In this document: one piece after another, positions 15,584-24,087 of the stretch | Layout of the letters: each line of letters begins with the position of its first letter | How positions within the stretch are numbered: the first letter of the stretch is position 1 | Assembly: GCA_934757245.1 (NCBI GenBank) | Contig: CAKVLH010000010.1 | Coordinates: 5,164 to 69,163 of the forward strand | Origin: an uncultured Candidatus Melainabacteria bacterium | Lineage (GTDB): Bacteria > Cyanobacteriota > Vampirovibrionia > Gastranaerophilales > Gastranaerophilaceae | Direction of reading: 5' to 3' | DNA: 64,000 bases | Made by a program: the position numbers and the translations under genes | Notes under the pieces: model-generated | The model's input: only the letters and a program-made list of their open reading frames with translations | The model's database searches: none | What the model was told of the DNA's origin: nothing

Positions 15584-15733
15584 ATGCAATTTATCAAAAA
15601 TTTTTTCAAACATGACTCTGTAATCGGCTTATGTGGAGTTAAAAAGAAAACAGAATATGTTTACATTGAAGTTCCAAAAAGTTACAAAAAAACTTTCTTG
15701 CCAAATACAGAAAATAATTATTTGTTAATTTAA
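15584..15733 (+). CDS. 49-aa basic small protein
   Basis: This short frame begins MQFIKNFFKHDSVIGLCGV and ends in a Lys/Tyr-rich stretch (PKSYKKTFLPNTENNYLLI). It has a good GGAAAGGA site, lies alone between divergent genes and ends directly before a bidirectional terminator, so it is probably expressed. The KHDSVIGLCGVKKK-x-EYVYIEVP core suggests a compact beta hairpin. No family is recognised. Confidence 0.6.
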   Translation: MQFIKNFFKHDSVIGLCGVKKKTEYVYIEVPKSYKKTFLPNTENNYLLI

Positions 15734-15740
15734 AAACGAT

Positions 15741-15774
15741 AAGACCTCGCTCATTACAAAGCGGGGTCTTTTAT
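15741..15774. terminator. Bidirectional terminator between 49-aa gene and RHH gene
   Basis: AAGACCtCGCT pairs with AGCGgGGTCTT, with TTTTATTT on the plus side and a looser T-rich stretch on the minus side. It serves the two convergent genes. Confidence 0.8.
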
Positions 15775-15792
15775 TTGAGGGGAGAATGATAC

Positions 15793-15981
15793 TTAATCCA
15801 GTAGCGCTTCCAAGATTGCTGCATTTTTGCCGGCCATAGTATTAGCTTTTACTCTGCTTTTATACATATAGCTTCTTAAAGCTTCTCTAATCAATTCTGA
15901 ACGAGTGCGGTTTTCACCTTCTGCTACTTGATCGATTCTGTCTAAAAATTCTTCGGGCATTGAAATAAGAACTCTTGCCAT
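15793..15981 (-). CDS. Orphan ribbon-helix-helix (CopG-type) regulator (62 aa)
   Basis: RVLISMPEEFLDRIDQVAE forms the ribbon strand and first helix. GENRTRSELIREALRSYM is the second helix with the R-S-E turn typical of CopG/ParD-like DNA-binding dimers. No toxin gene lies on either side, so a toxin-antitoxin role is unlikely here. It has AAAAGGAG and the 34-nt promoter-like element. It may be the regulator of that element or of its own promoter. Confidence 0.85.
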   Translation of the reverse strand: MARVLISMPEEFLDRIDQVAEGENRTRSELIREALRSYMYKSRVKANTMAGKNAAILEALLD

Positions 15982-16030
15982 TTATTTCTCCTTTTCTTTT
16001 TTGCTATGTAATGACTTTAGATATCCTGTA

Positions 16031-16064
16031 TATATATAAAGTTCATAGCTATTTGAAAATTGCC
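16031..16064 (-). promoter_or_regulatory. 34-nt conserved promoter-like element, copy 2
   Basis: On the minus strand GGCAATTTTC runs to ACTTTATATATA in exactly 34 nt, with CTTTACAAAACTT 31 nt upstream. It precedes the RHH gene, with about 50 nt from its end to the ATG. Confidence 0.7.
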
Positions 16065-16109
16065 TTTTTTTATTCAAATATTAAGTTTTGTAAAGAGAGA
16101 ATTTAATAA

Positions 16110-17321
16110 TTACTCCTCAAATTCAGCAATATCGCGAGAAAGTTTGTTTAAAACATTTTCTATAGAGTCTTTATTTAATAAAACAGATTGAACGCCTGAG
16201 TTTACAAGTGTATTAATCTCTTTTTGTCCGCGTTTTTGTTTAAGTTGCGGAGTGATTTTATTAATTTGCTTTGCGCTTATGGAACGCGCTTTAGCTTCTA
16301 ATGTAGAATCATCATTGTAAAAATTATCTTTTAATGCGTTAGAATTTGTTGCAATAACGTTTGTCATTTTTGCAAGTTCTAATTGATTTTGTTCGTTTGT
16401 TAAGTATAAACAAAAATCCAACGCCTCTTTTTTATGTTTTGCTCTTAATGGAATAACAAAATTCATCACTGAAAAATCATTTTGACCAACAGGGCCTTTA
16501 ATTTGTTCGGTTACATCGGTTTGTTCATAAATTGATGGTGCGTTTTCTTTAATCATTGTCAAGAAATTTGCGCCACCTTGATAAAACACAATTTTACCTG
16601 CCATGTATTGCTCTAACGCTTCTCTATGAGTAAACGTGATGCTTTCTGGCGGAATTAAGTTTTTTTGATAAAGAGTTTTAAACATTTCAAAAACTTTTTG
16701 CGCTTGCGGATAGTCTTCGGCGTCCGCTATTCCGTATTTGTTTAAGATTTTAACCATTGTATCATTTTCTGTAATAGTAGGAAGATAAGCATAAGCGCCG
16801 GTATTTTCTTTAACTTTTTCTGAAATTGCAGAAAGTTCTTTGTATGTTTTAGGAAGTCTTATAATTCCTGATTGTTGGAACAAATCCTTATTATAGATTG
16901 TAATTGCGCTTGTTGCGTACCAAGGAATCGAATAAAGCTTGTCGTTGTATTTTAATGCTTTGATTATTTCGGGATTAAAATCTGAAACTGCTGTTTCGTC
17001 GATTTCCTCCAGAGTTCCTTTTTGTGCCAAAAGTGCTGAAAAATCAGGGTTAAGGTTAATTAAATCAGGCGGATTGTCTGTCATAACGGCAGCCAAAGTT
17101 CTTTTTTCGCCTTCTGAAAATGGTACATCAACCCATTTAATTTGGATGTTTGGATGGTTTTGTTCGTATGAGCGAATTATTTTATACATATAATCCGAAA
17201 AATCGCCCATCTGAAGCGTCCAAAGTGTTACGACTTTTTGCTCGTTCTCTTTATGAATAGAGCAGGCAGTTAAGCCGAGAATTGATAGTGTTATTATTAG
17301 TAGTGCGAAAAGTTTTTTCAT
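16110..17321 (-). CDS. Extracellular sugar-type solute-binding lipoprotein (403 aa)
   Basis: A lipoprotein signal ends in ILGLTACS, so Cys20 is lipidated. The mature part is a family 1 solute-binding fold: VTLWTLQMGDFSDYMYKIIRSYEQNHPNIQIKWVDVP, DLINLNPDFSALLAQKG, and IPWYATSAITIYNKDLF, followed by hinge and C-lobe sequence. It should capture a sugar or oligosaccharide for an ABC importer. No permease or ATPase is adjacent, so it works with a transporter elsewhere. The gene is preceded by a host CCTCACC repeat. Confidence 0.88.
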   Translation of the reverse strand: MKKLFALLIITLSILGLTACSIHKENEQKVVTLWTLQMGDFSDYMYKIIRSYEQNHPNIQIKWVDVPFSEGEKRTLAAVMTDNPPDLINLNPDFSALLAQKGTLEEIDETAVSDFNPEIIKALKYNDKLYSIPWYATSAITIYNKDLFQQSGIIRLPKTYKELSAISEKVKENTGAYAYLPTITENDTMVKILNKYGIADAEDYPQAQKVFEMFKTLYQKNLIPPESITFTHREALEQYMAGKIVFYQGGANFLTMIKENAPSIYEQTDVTEQIKGPVGQNDFSVMNFVIPLRAKHKKEALDFCLYLTNEQNQLELAKMTNVIATNSNALKDNFYNDDSTLEAKARSISAKQINKITPQLKQKRGQKEINTLVNSGVQSVLLNKDSIENVLNKLSRDIAEFEE

Positions 17322-17332
17322 TGTATAGACAC

Positions 17333-17382
17333 CTCACCCTAGCCCTCTCCTGTAAGGCGAGGGAATGACCAAGACTTGTTAA
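17333..17382. repeat. Host intergenic repeat, inverted match to 44037-44087
   Basis: CACCTCACCCTAGCCCTCTC and CGAGGGAATGACCAAGACTTG match the reverse complement of 44037-44087 almost base for base. The internal CCCTCTCC/GGCGAGGG pair forms a hairpin. Confidence 0.75.
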
Positions 17383-17783
17383 CTTTTAATCTCCGTATTC
17401 AAATTTAAATCAATATATTTAAACATATTCAACAAAATTCCGGGCGGAAAATTGTAAACATTGTTGCAAGGTGTGATTTTTAAGATTGAATTTGCGCTGT
17501 CGACGCTTGCAACTGTCGCCAAATATTTGTTTCTATTTGCTGTAAAAATAATATATCCGTTTGTAGTCTGAATTTCATCAACTGTAAATCTGTTTGCGGA
17601 TATTGATGCAAGAGTCAGATAAAAAAGTTTTTCTTTGTTTACTGCAAAAATCTTTGTGCAGTTCTGAAACATGATGTTTTGCGGAACTGTAATCGGCGGT
17701 GTTGGATTTGCTGGTCTCGGTTGTTCAACTGCAAACGCCGTTGGAATTAATAACAAAGCTAAAAACAATATAACTTTTTTCAT
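17379..17783 (-). CDS. Secreted protein of unknown function (134 aa)
   Basis: The signal peptide MKKVILFLALLLIPTAFA is followed by a Pro-rich stretch (QPRPANPTPPITVPQ). A small mixed-fold domain with two cysteines follows (FQNCTKIFAVNKEKLFYLTLASIS... ITPCNNVYNFPPGIL). It would be exported to the periplasm or surface. GAGGAG precedes the ATG. No family is recognised. Confidence 0.65.
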   Translation of the reverse strand: MKKVILFLALLLIPTAFAVEQPRPANPTPPITVPQNIMFQNCTKIFAVNKEKLFYLTLASISANRFTVDEIQTTNGYIIFTANRNKYLATVASVDSANSILKITPCNNVYNFPPGILLNMFKYIDLNLNTEIKS

Positions 17784-18157
17784 TTTATCTCCTCACAAAT
17801 CAAGTTTAACATAAGTTTTAGAGGTTTAACTCATACATAAACAGTATTAATTATTGAGAAAATGTGGTATAATTGGTTTTAAGAGGGAAAATGGAAGAAA
17901 TTTTTGAAGTAGGCTGGATTGTTTCAGGCTAAACGCCTTCGCAATGACGGCACGCTTGAAAATCACACGCCAAGTCATTGCGAGGAGCGAGAGCGACGTG
18001 GCAATCCATAAAAAACTCTTCTGAACGGAGAGGAAATGACCAAGGCTTATATGTTTGGTTAAAAACAAAATTTAATACAAACTCATTCACTTGAGAAAAA
18101 CGTAGGATGGGAAAAGCGGAGCGGTTCCCACCGAAAAAAATCAAACGGAGAAAGTAC
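17784..18157. other. Repeat-filled intergenic region before the helicase-nuclease gene
   Basis: It contains a GTAGGCTGG...GCAATCC host repeat (17909-18009, with CAATGACGG and GTCATTGCGAGGAGCGAG parts), a CTCTTCTGAACGGAGAGG hairpin near 18017-18034 and a REP at 18102-18132. No gene is supported. The open frame that reads into the helicase from 18107 only translates the REP. Confidence 0.6.
18102..18132 (+). repeat. REP with GTAGGATGGGAA...TTCCCACC
   Basis: GTAGG is followed by TGGGAA / TTCCCA with a GC loop, matching the minus-strand copies at 6499 and 7108. It lies 26 nt upstream of the helicase start. Confidence 0.7.
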
Positions 18158-21100
18158 ATGTTACAAGAAGCAACAAGAGCAATAAATTCAGCATTCAACA
18201 ACAGTTTTATAAAAAAGTTGAGCCAATATCTTCACGATTGTGTTCGCGAAGAGGTTAAAAGTTCAACTTTCAGAAACTTAAAGGCTGATAAAGATAATAA
18301 ATGGATATTTTTAGATGGTGAAGATACCTTATTTACGCAAGGGCTTGAACATTTGCGTCTGGAAGGCTCTGATTCTAAATTAACAGAACTTATGATTCAA
18401 TCCGAAACAAGCCAAAAGGATAAATATTTAATTTACGGCTATTTGTTTTTGGTTGGTAAGTCTAAAACCGGAAAACGTAACGAATTTTTGACTCCGCTTT
18501 TGTATGCGCCTTGCAAGCTTGAACGTAACGGTGTAAACATCAATTGTATGTTGACTGATGAGTTTTTGTCGCTTAATACAGGTGCTTTGACTGCCTTGAT
18601 GAAAAAATCCGATGACGAAGATGAAACAGAACAGCTTTTAGAAGGTTTGCTTGATGTAGTGCCGACGGTTCCTATTACACAAGAAAAAATGGATATTTTC
18701 TTAACAACTTTGAAGTCGATTGTTCCTGATATTGACGTGTCTTTAAATCCTGAAAACATGGTTAAAGAAGATAATATTGCAAAAGATTTTTATAATGAAA
18801 AAATTAATTCTGAAAATCTTGATGAAATAATTGAAGAAGAAGAGAATAATAAAAAATCGCAAATCAAATTGGATAAAATCTGTTTGACTAAACAATGCGC
18901 AATTATTTTGACAAAGCGTCCGTCAGTTACGGCAGGTGTTTTGCACGAACTTACTCAAATTGCTGAAAAGCCGAGTGGTGTTTATCGTGAAACTGTTTTG
19001 AATTTGATTAATGAGGAGTATACTCAATCAAAACCTACAGATACACAACAAAAAACACTTGCAGACTTTTTCCCTGTAACCCCTTTGTCTTTATCAGACG
19101 CGCAATTGAACGTTGTTAAAAATGTTGAGAACGCTAAATTAGTGTCAGTTTTTGGCCCTCCGGGGACAGGTAAATCTCAAACAATTGTAAACCTTGCGGC
19201 GCATTTGATTGCTAACGGCAAAACTGTTCTTGTAGCTTCAAGAATGGATAAGGCTGTTGATGTTGTGGCTGAACGTTTGAACGATTTGGGCGCTCCATTT
19301 TTAGCTTTGAGAGCCGGACGTTTGAATTATCAAAGAGAATTGAGTATGCAACTTCAAGATTTACTTGCAAACAAAGTAGATTTAGATGAAGGTACTGAAA
19401 GTTCTATCCTTTGTGATGTTTCAGATATGGAAAAACTTCTGAAAACAATTGCTGATATGGAAAAGAAATCAGAACGCATAATTAAATTGGAAAATGAATG
19501 GACAAATTTGGATAATGAAATTGCTTTAGAAAAACCAATGCACTCAAATCCGCAATTCATTAAAAGTATTTTAAAAGAAGATGAGATTAAGCTTGTTGAA
19601 AATTGTATAAATTCTTTAAGTCAAAACCTTGAAAAATCAGGTTTCTTCAGTGGTTTAAAAAACATGTCTGCAATCGGAAACTTGAAAAAAACTTTGAAAA
19701 TTAACGGTTTTGATGTGAATAACGAGAATTTGGCTGTTTTAAGTAATGAATTAGAGTTTGCAAAATTAATTTGCAAAGCTCGTAAAATTGAAACCGAAAT
19801 TCAGACAATCGGCAATATTCATGTGCTTTCAGAACAAATAAGAAATCTGAAACGCAAACAGAAAAAACTTGCGATTGATATTTTAAAAACTAAACGCAGA
19901 CAAGCTTTGAAGGGATTAATGCAAGATCCTGTTAAGCGTCAAAGACTTTTCGTACATTCAAAATCACTTGTTGAAAAGAAAAAGAATTTGCAAAACAGAC
20001 TTCTTGAAACAGAAGATTTTAAACCACTTTTGGAAGCTTTTCCTTGCTGGTGCGTTACAACTTACGCTGTTTCAGGTTCTTTACCGATGAAACCGGGGCT
20101 GTTTGACGTAGTTATTATTGACGAAGCTTCTCAATGCGATATTGCAAGCTGTTTTCCAATTTTATACAGAGCGAAAAAGGCTGTGGTTGTAGGTGATGAT
20201 AAACAATTACCGCATTTGTCATTCTTGGAGAAGGCTAAAGAACAATCGTTTTTATCTCAATATGGAATTAACGATAGATATCAGTTAATGTGGCGTTTTA
20301 GAACTAATTCAATGTTTGATTTGGCAAATTATTATTCAATGCACCCTGTGCTTTTGGACGAACATTTTAGAAGTTTGCCACCTATTATTAATTTCTCAAA
20401 TAAAGAGTTTTATGGTGGCAGAATTAAGGTTATGCGTAGAAACGATAATACTAAAAAGGTTCTTGAAACGGTCGTTGTGCCTGATGGTAAGGTTGATTTT
20501 GACGCAACAAGGAATTTACCTGAAATAGAGGCTTTGGTAAAACGTTTGCATGAAATTGTGGTTGAAGATGAGCGCAAAAATCCTGATAATCCTGTTTCAA
20601 TAGGTATTATTTCACCGTTTAGGGCGCAAGTTGAGCAGTTGAAAATTTCAGTTGCAAAAGTGCTTTCTGAACACATGATGGAAAAACACCAGATTGAAAT
20701 CGGTACAGCGCATACTTTTCAAGGTGATGAACGTGATATTATTTTAACTTCTTGGGCTTATGCAAACAATAGCTTCCCACAAAGTTTGATTTTCTTGCAA
20801 AAACCAAATTTGTTTAACGTTGCTATTACCAGAGCAAGATATCAAATGATTAATTTTATTTCAAAAGACCCAAGAGAATTACCGGAAGGAATTTTGAGAA
20901 GCTATTTAGGTTTTGTTCAAGAGTATGAAGACCGATATGCGTTGTCTAAATCAGATGATTTTGATGAAAATGTTTATAAAAATGCGTTTGAAAAAGAAGT
21001 TGCTCAAGCGTTTAGAGATTTAGGACATGAAGTTACTTGCGGTGTTGATATTGCAGGACTTAGCGCAGATTTGGTTGTTGATAACAAATTCGTAATTGAA

Positions 21101-21259
21101 TGTGATGGGGTTGAAGATAAGACGCCTTGCAAGGTTTCTAATATGAAAAAGCAAGCGATTATTGAACGTTCAGGCTTGAAAGTTTCAAGAATTTCAAAAC
21201 GAGAATGGCAGTATTCGCCAAAAGCTTGCGTAGATAGAATTATTAACAGTAATTTATAA
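18158..21259 (+). CDS. SF1 DNA2/NAM7-type helicase with C-terminal PD-(D/E)XK nuclease (1033 aa)
   Basis: An N-terminal region of about 330 residues of DUF4011-like character precedes the helicase core. The core has Walker A GPPGTGKSQTIV (about 335), Walker B VIIDEASQCD (about 651), motif III VGDDKQLPHLSF (about 680), HTFQGDERDIIL (about 850) and motif VI NVAITRARYQM (about 887). A coiled region (about 430-620) is inserted between the motifs. The last 100 residues carry a Vsr/DUF559-like nuclease: QAFRDLGHEVTCGVDI, ADLVVDNKFVIECDG. Single-protein helicase-nucleases of this build are known phage defence proteins. ATG 18158 has ACGGAG. It stands alone and has its own terminator. Confidence 0.85.
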   Translation: MLQEATRAINSAFNNSFIKKLSQYLHDCVREEVKSSTFRNLKADKDNKWIFLDGEDTLFTQGLEHLRLEGSDSKLTELMIQSETSQKDKYLIYGYLFLVGKSKTGKRNEFLTPLLYAPCKLERNGVNINCMLTDEFLSLNTGALTALMKKSDDEDETEQLLEGLLDVVPTVPITQEKMDIFLTTLKSIVPDIDVSLNPENMVKEDNIAKDFYNEKINSENLDEIIEEEENNKKSQIKLDKICLTKQCAIILTKRPSVTAGVLHELTQIAEKPSGVYRETVLNLINEEYTQSKPTDTQQKTLADFFPVTPLSLSDAQLNVVKNVENAKLVSVFGPPGTGKSQTIVNLAAHLIANGKTVLVASRMDKAVDVVAERLNDLGAPFLALRAGRLNYQRELSMQLQDLLANKVDLDEGTESSILCDVSDMEKLLKTIADMEKKSERIIKLENEWTNLDNEIALEKPMHSNPQFIKSILKEDEIKLVENCINSLSQNLEKSGFFSGLKNMSAIGNLKKTLKINGFDVNNENLAVLSNELEFAKLICKARKIETEIQTIGNIHVLSEQIRNLKRKQKKLAIDILKTKRRQALKGLMQDPVKRQRLFVHSKSLVEKKKNLQNRLLETEDFKPLLEAFPCWCVTTYAVSGSLPMKPGLFDVVIIDEASQCDIASCFPILYRAKKAVVVGDDKQLPHLSFLEKAKEQSFLSQYGINDRYQLMWRFRTNSMFDLANYYSMHPVLLDEHFRSLPPIINFSNKEFYGGRIKVMRRNDNTKKVLETVVVPDGKVDFDATRNLPEIEALVKRLHEIVVEDERKNPDNPVSIGIISPFRAQVEQLKISVAKVLSEHMMEKHQIEIGTAHTFQGDERDIILTSWAYANNSFPQSLIFLQKPNLFNVAITRARYQMINFISKDPRELPEGILRSYLGFVQEYEDRYALSKSDDFDENVYKNAFEKEVAQAFRDLGHEVTCGVDIAGLSADLVVDNKFVIECDGVEDKTPCKVSNMKKQAIIERSGLKVSRISKREWQYSPKACVDRIINSNL

Positions 21260-21277
21260 GAAACTTTATAAGAACAA

Positions 21278-21314
21278 AAGGCGGTCTGGAACAAAGTTCC
21301 AGACCGCCTTTTTT
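21278..21314 (+). terminator. Strong terminator after the helicase-nuclease gene
   Basis: A 15-bp stem of AAGGCGGTCTGGAAC and its complement with an AAA loop is followed by T5-6. Confidence 0.9.
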
Positions 21315-21334
21315 AATATCATTTAAATCAAAAA

Positions 21335-21757
21335 TTATAACATGTTCTTTCTGATTTTTTCTTTAGCCTTATCGATTTCTTTAATTCTTTTTTCAACAGT
21401 GCTAATTTGCTTTTTCAATGCTTGTCTTTCTGTTTTAACTAATTTGTATTGAGCATCAACATCTGCAAATTTTGTTTTACAGTTTAACAAATCGTTTCTG
21501 ATGTCAACTTGTGCGTTATCAAGTTGTAAAATTGCGTTTTGAATGTTTCCATTACCAACAGCATCTCCGTCTAATGATGAATTAGCGGCTGTAGTTGTAG
21601 TTGCTTTTTTTGTTGCAGTAGCAGCTGTAGTTGAAGTTGGTGCCGGATTACCATATTGTGTGTCATTGAAATTCAATGGTGTGAAAGCATTTCCGTCAGC
21701 CATTGCAGCGCCAGTCATTACTGCAAATAAGCCCATTGTTAAAACTATTCTCTTCAT
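21335..21757 (-). CDS. Secreted coiled-coil protein (140 aa)
   Basis: A signal peptide (MKRIVLTMGLFAVMTGAAMA) precedes a Thr/Ala-rich low-complexity linker (TTAATATKKATTTTAANSS). A C-terminal coiled coil follows (NAILQLDNAQVDIRND... TERQALKKQISTVEKRIKEIDKAKEKIRKNML). A periplasmic or surface structural role is likely. AGGAGAGG precedes the ATG. No family is recognised. Confidence 0.65.
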   Translation of the reverse strand: MKRIVLTMGLFAVMTGAAMADGNAFTPLNFNDTQYGNPAPTSTTAATATKKATTTTAANSSLDGDAVGNGNIQNAILQLDNAQVDIRNDLLNCKTKFADVDAQYKLVKTERQALKKQISTVEKRIKEIDKAKEKIRKNML

Positions 21758-21808
21758 ATTTAAACCTCTCCTATTACTATATCAGTATGATATTACATTT
21801 TTTTTGTT

Positions 21809-21835
21809 TTGCCAATCCTTTATTAAATGTATAAT
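21809..21835 (+). promoter_or_regulatory. Promoter placing transcription start at the ATG of the YkgJ-type gene
   Basis: TTGCCA (21809) and TATAAT (21830) lie 15 nt apart, a short spacer. TATAAT is followed after 7 nt by ATG. No ribosome site lies between them, so the mRNA is probably leaderless. Confidence 0.55.
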
Positions 21836-21842
21836 GTTAGAT

Positions 21843-22283
21843 ATGGAAAAAGATTATTGTAAAAAATGCGGTGCATGCTGCAAAAATATAGCAGTAGATT
21901 TTGAGAAAAAGGTTATATTTCGAGACGGAATACAACCTTTGACAAAAGATTTTGCGGATATATTGGTAAAAAAAGAAACTCGTGGAAATGTTACAATTTG
22001 CTCATGTATATTTCTGGAAAATAATCTTTGTAACAATCCCAATAAACCGCAAGAATGCATTAATTATCCGTCTTCACCATTTGCTTTTTTACCTAATGAT
22101 TGCGGATATGAAGGTGATATTTTCATAAAACATGAACATATCAAACAAAAAATTCGAAAACTTAAAGAAGAAATCTTGCAATATGAAACACTTTTAGCAC
22201 AAGACAAATCTGTGCAAAAAATTATTGATAGACATAATGCATTTATTGCAAAGTACAAAATGTACGGTTCTGAAGATTGGTAA
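21843..22283 (+). CDS. YkgJ-type Cys-cluster protein (146 aa)
   Basis: Cysteines are in the YkgJ order: YCKKCGACCKNIAVDF, then ICSCIFLENNLCNNPNKPQECINYP. They probably bind zinc or an iron-sulfur cluster. The C-terminal half is a charged helix (KQKIRKLKEEILQYETLL). ATG 21843 matches the family start. An upstream open frame only reads through the promoter. Function in the family is not established. Confidence 0.85.
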   Translation: MEKDYCKKCGACCKNIAVDFEKKVIFRDGIQPLTKDFADILVKKETRGNVTICSCIFLENNLCNNPNKPQECINYPSSPFAFLPNDCGYEGDIFIKHEHIKQKIRKLKEEILQYETLLAQDKSVQKIIDRHNAFIAKYKMYGSEDW

Positions 22284-22417
22284 AAAATGGTTATTGATGC
22301 GCTAGTGTGCGCATTCTACCTTCTTAGTATTAAAAAAAAATAATTCTTTAGAATGATATAAAAATATCCAACCTTAGTTTAAAATGCGAGTAGAGATATT
22401 AAAGAAAGTGTGTGATT

Positions 22418-22870
22418 ATGATTCTACCTGTTAGTGCCTTAACCCCCAAGGCAACATCAAGGGGGGAATATTCGGAATTCAAAAATCCGGTTAATCGAAA
22501 AGTTGAAAAACGTTTGGCAATTTTGAATGCCGGTGGAATTTCTGCAGCAATGGGCGCAGTAACAACTGCAATAGCAAGGAGCTATACTTCGACTTGGAAG
22601 CATGCCGGCTATTTCGGAATTGGTGCCGCTGCCGTTACAATGATGTTTGTATGTCCAAGATTCATGTACAAATCCGGCATTAATTCTTATGCCAAAGAAA
22701 AAGAAATGGATGTTTTCACAAAAGAAAAAGAAGTTCAAAAGAAGCTTTTAAACGATGTAGATGACGCAATCGAACATCATAGTGCGGACTTGCATGACAA
22801 AATTGAAAATTATTCTAAGTCAAAAACGAATGAAACTAAGAAAAAGCAAGGAATTACAATTACAGCTTAG
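22418..22870 (+). CDS. Lineage-restricted membrane protein (150 aa)
   Basis: The N-terminus is followed by EYSEFKNPVNRKVEKRL. Two membrane helices follow (GGISAAMGAVTTAIA; HAGYFGIGAAAVTMMFVCP), then a charged helical tail (KEKEMDVFTKEKEVQKKLLNDV). It resembles the larger unknown membrane protein at 47.8 kb in build. The ribosome site is weak (AAGAAAG, somewhat far). No family is recognised. Confidence 0.55.
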   Translation: MILPVSALTPKATSRGEYSEFKNPVNRKVEKRLAILNAGGISAAMGAVTTAIARSYTSTWKHAGYFGIGAAAVTMMFVCPRFMYKSGINSYAKEKEMDVFTKEKEVQKKLLNDVDDAIEHHSADLHDKIENYSKSKTNETKKKQGITITA

Positions 22871-22919
22871 TTTTATATAATACTCGTTTTTACTACTTTT
22901 TTTTTCTTAAAAAAGATAG

Positions 22920-22925
22920 TATAAT
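22920..22925 (+). promoter_or_regulatory. -10 box six nt before ATG (leaderless start) of the secreted VirB10-like gene
   Basis: TATAAT is followed by AAAGCT and ATG. The -35 region is only T-rich (near 22897). The spacing equals that of smpB and the glycosylase gene at 53.4 kb. Confidence 0.5.
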
Positions 22926-22931
22926 AAAGCT

Positions 22932-24077
22932 ATGAGGAAGAGGTTAGCAGGATTAATTTTGGCTACATTTATGGCAAATGCAGTATTTGCAGATATGCCA
23001 TATCAAGGTCATGCCGAATATGACAACCAATATTCAGCACCGGAAGAAAAACTTTTTACCGGCAAAACAGAATATTTAGAAAAAAAAGACGTGATAGAAA
23101 TGACTGTTTCTCAAGTTTTGGACGGCACATATTCTCTTGAAGGAGATGAGTTTTTTGCAACAGTAACTTCTGATGTAATCGGAGATAAAGGGGTTATTAT
23201 CCCGAAAGGCACAGTTGCGCATGGTTCAATTACTCAAACCAGCGAAGCAAAAAGACTTGGGCGCGACGGGCATTTAAGTTTGAGTTTTGATTATCTTGTT
23301 ACTCCTGACGGACGCGAAATCCCAATCGAAGGCAAAATGTCTACAAAATTGCATCCATTGAAAGCTGCAACAAAAATTGTAGCTACAGATGTCGGATATA
23401 CAGCTGTTGGCGGTGTTGCCGGAGGCATTTTTGCACTACAAGCATTAGGTTTAGAAGCTGCTATTGCTTCTCAAGGTTATACAGTTGCAGGTGGGGCAGC
23501 GTTAGGCGGAACAATCGGGCTTGGCATGTCTTTGTATAGAAAAGGTAAAAACGTACTTATTGCCCCTGGGGATGAAATAAAAGTTCGAATTTTATCAAAC
23601 GTAGAATTGCCTGTATACAAAGAAGAAGCTTTGCAAAAACAAGAAGTTAACTATCCGGGGCTTGATATAAGAATTGCAAACATTCTATATGAAAAAGATC
23701 CGTTCGGTGAAGTTAACACTATTACGCTTTCTCTTTCAATTTCCAACATGTCTAAAAAAGCATTTTCCGGCATGGATTTGGCACTTGTGAATGACTACAA
23801 CACAGTATTTAACCCGTCGATTTTTGGTGATACAAAATTGTTATTTTCTCAACTAAAACCCGGTGATAGATATGCGGGTAGAATTTCGTTCGCCGTACAT
23901 AATGTCAAACAGTCTTATTGGTTAATAGTCAACGATAGAGCAACAAACAAACCAATTGCCAAAATTTCATTAGACAACGCGTACAAAAATGTTTCAAAAG
24001 ATGTAAAAAAACGCAACGCAAAAATAAAACAAGGCAAGAAAAATTATTACAAAGAAGACTCGCCTTTTGATATGTAA
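22932..24077 (+). CDS. Secreted protein with VirB10/TrbI-like beta domain (381 aa)
   Basis: The signal peptide ends near ANAVFA. The middle (about 60-170) has the pattern of TrbI/VirB10-like barrels: VIIPKGTVAHGSITQTSEAKRLGRDGHLSLSFDYLVTPDGREIPIEGK. Two Gly/Ala-rich hydrophobic helices follow (TAVGGVAGGIFALQALG; YTVAGGAALGGTIGLGMSL), then a beta C-terminal domain (about 235-360) and a Lys-rich tail. Such proteins sit in the periplasm or outer membrane. No conjugation genes are near. Its role in this lineage is unclear. Confidence 0.65.
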   Translation: MRKRLAGLILATFMANAVFADMPYQGHAEYDNQYSAPEEKLFTGKTEYLEKKDVIEMTVSQVLDGTYSLEGDEFFATVTSDVIGDKGVIIPKGTVAHGSITQTSEAKRLGRDGHLSLSFDYLVTPDGREIPIEGKMSTKLHPLKAATKIVATDVGYTAVGGVAGGIFALQALGLEAAIASQGYTVAGGAALGGTIGLGMSLYRKGKNVLIAPGDEIKVRILSNVELPVYKEEALQKQEVNYPGLDIRIANILYEKDPFGEVNTITLSLSISNMSKKAFSGMDLALVNDYNTVFNPSIFGDTKLLFSQLKPGDRYAGRISFAVHNVKQSYWLIVNDRATNKPIAKISLDNAYKNVSKDVKKRNAKIKQGKKNYYKEDSPFDM

Positions 24078-24087
24078 CATCAAAAAA

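Noticed and set aside
15793..15981. Toxin-antitoxin pair with the RHH protein
   Set aside because: Neither neighbour resembles a toxin, and the RHH gene is alone between a terminator and its own promoter.
18107..18157. N-terminal extension of the helicase frame
   Set aside because: It translates the REP at 18102-18132. ACGGAG before ATG 18158 fits better.
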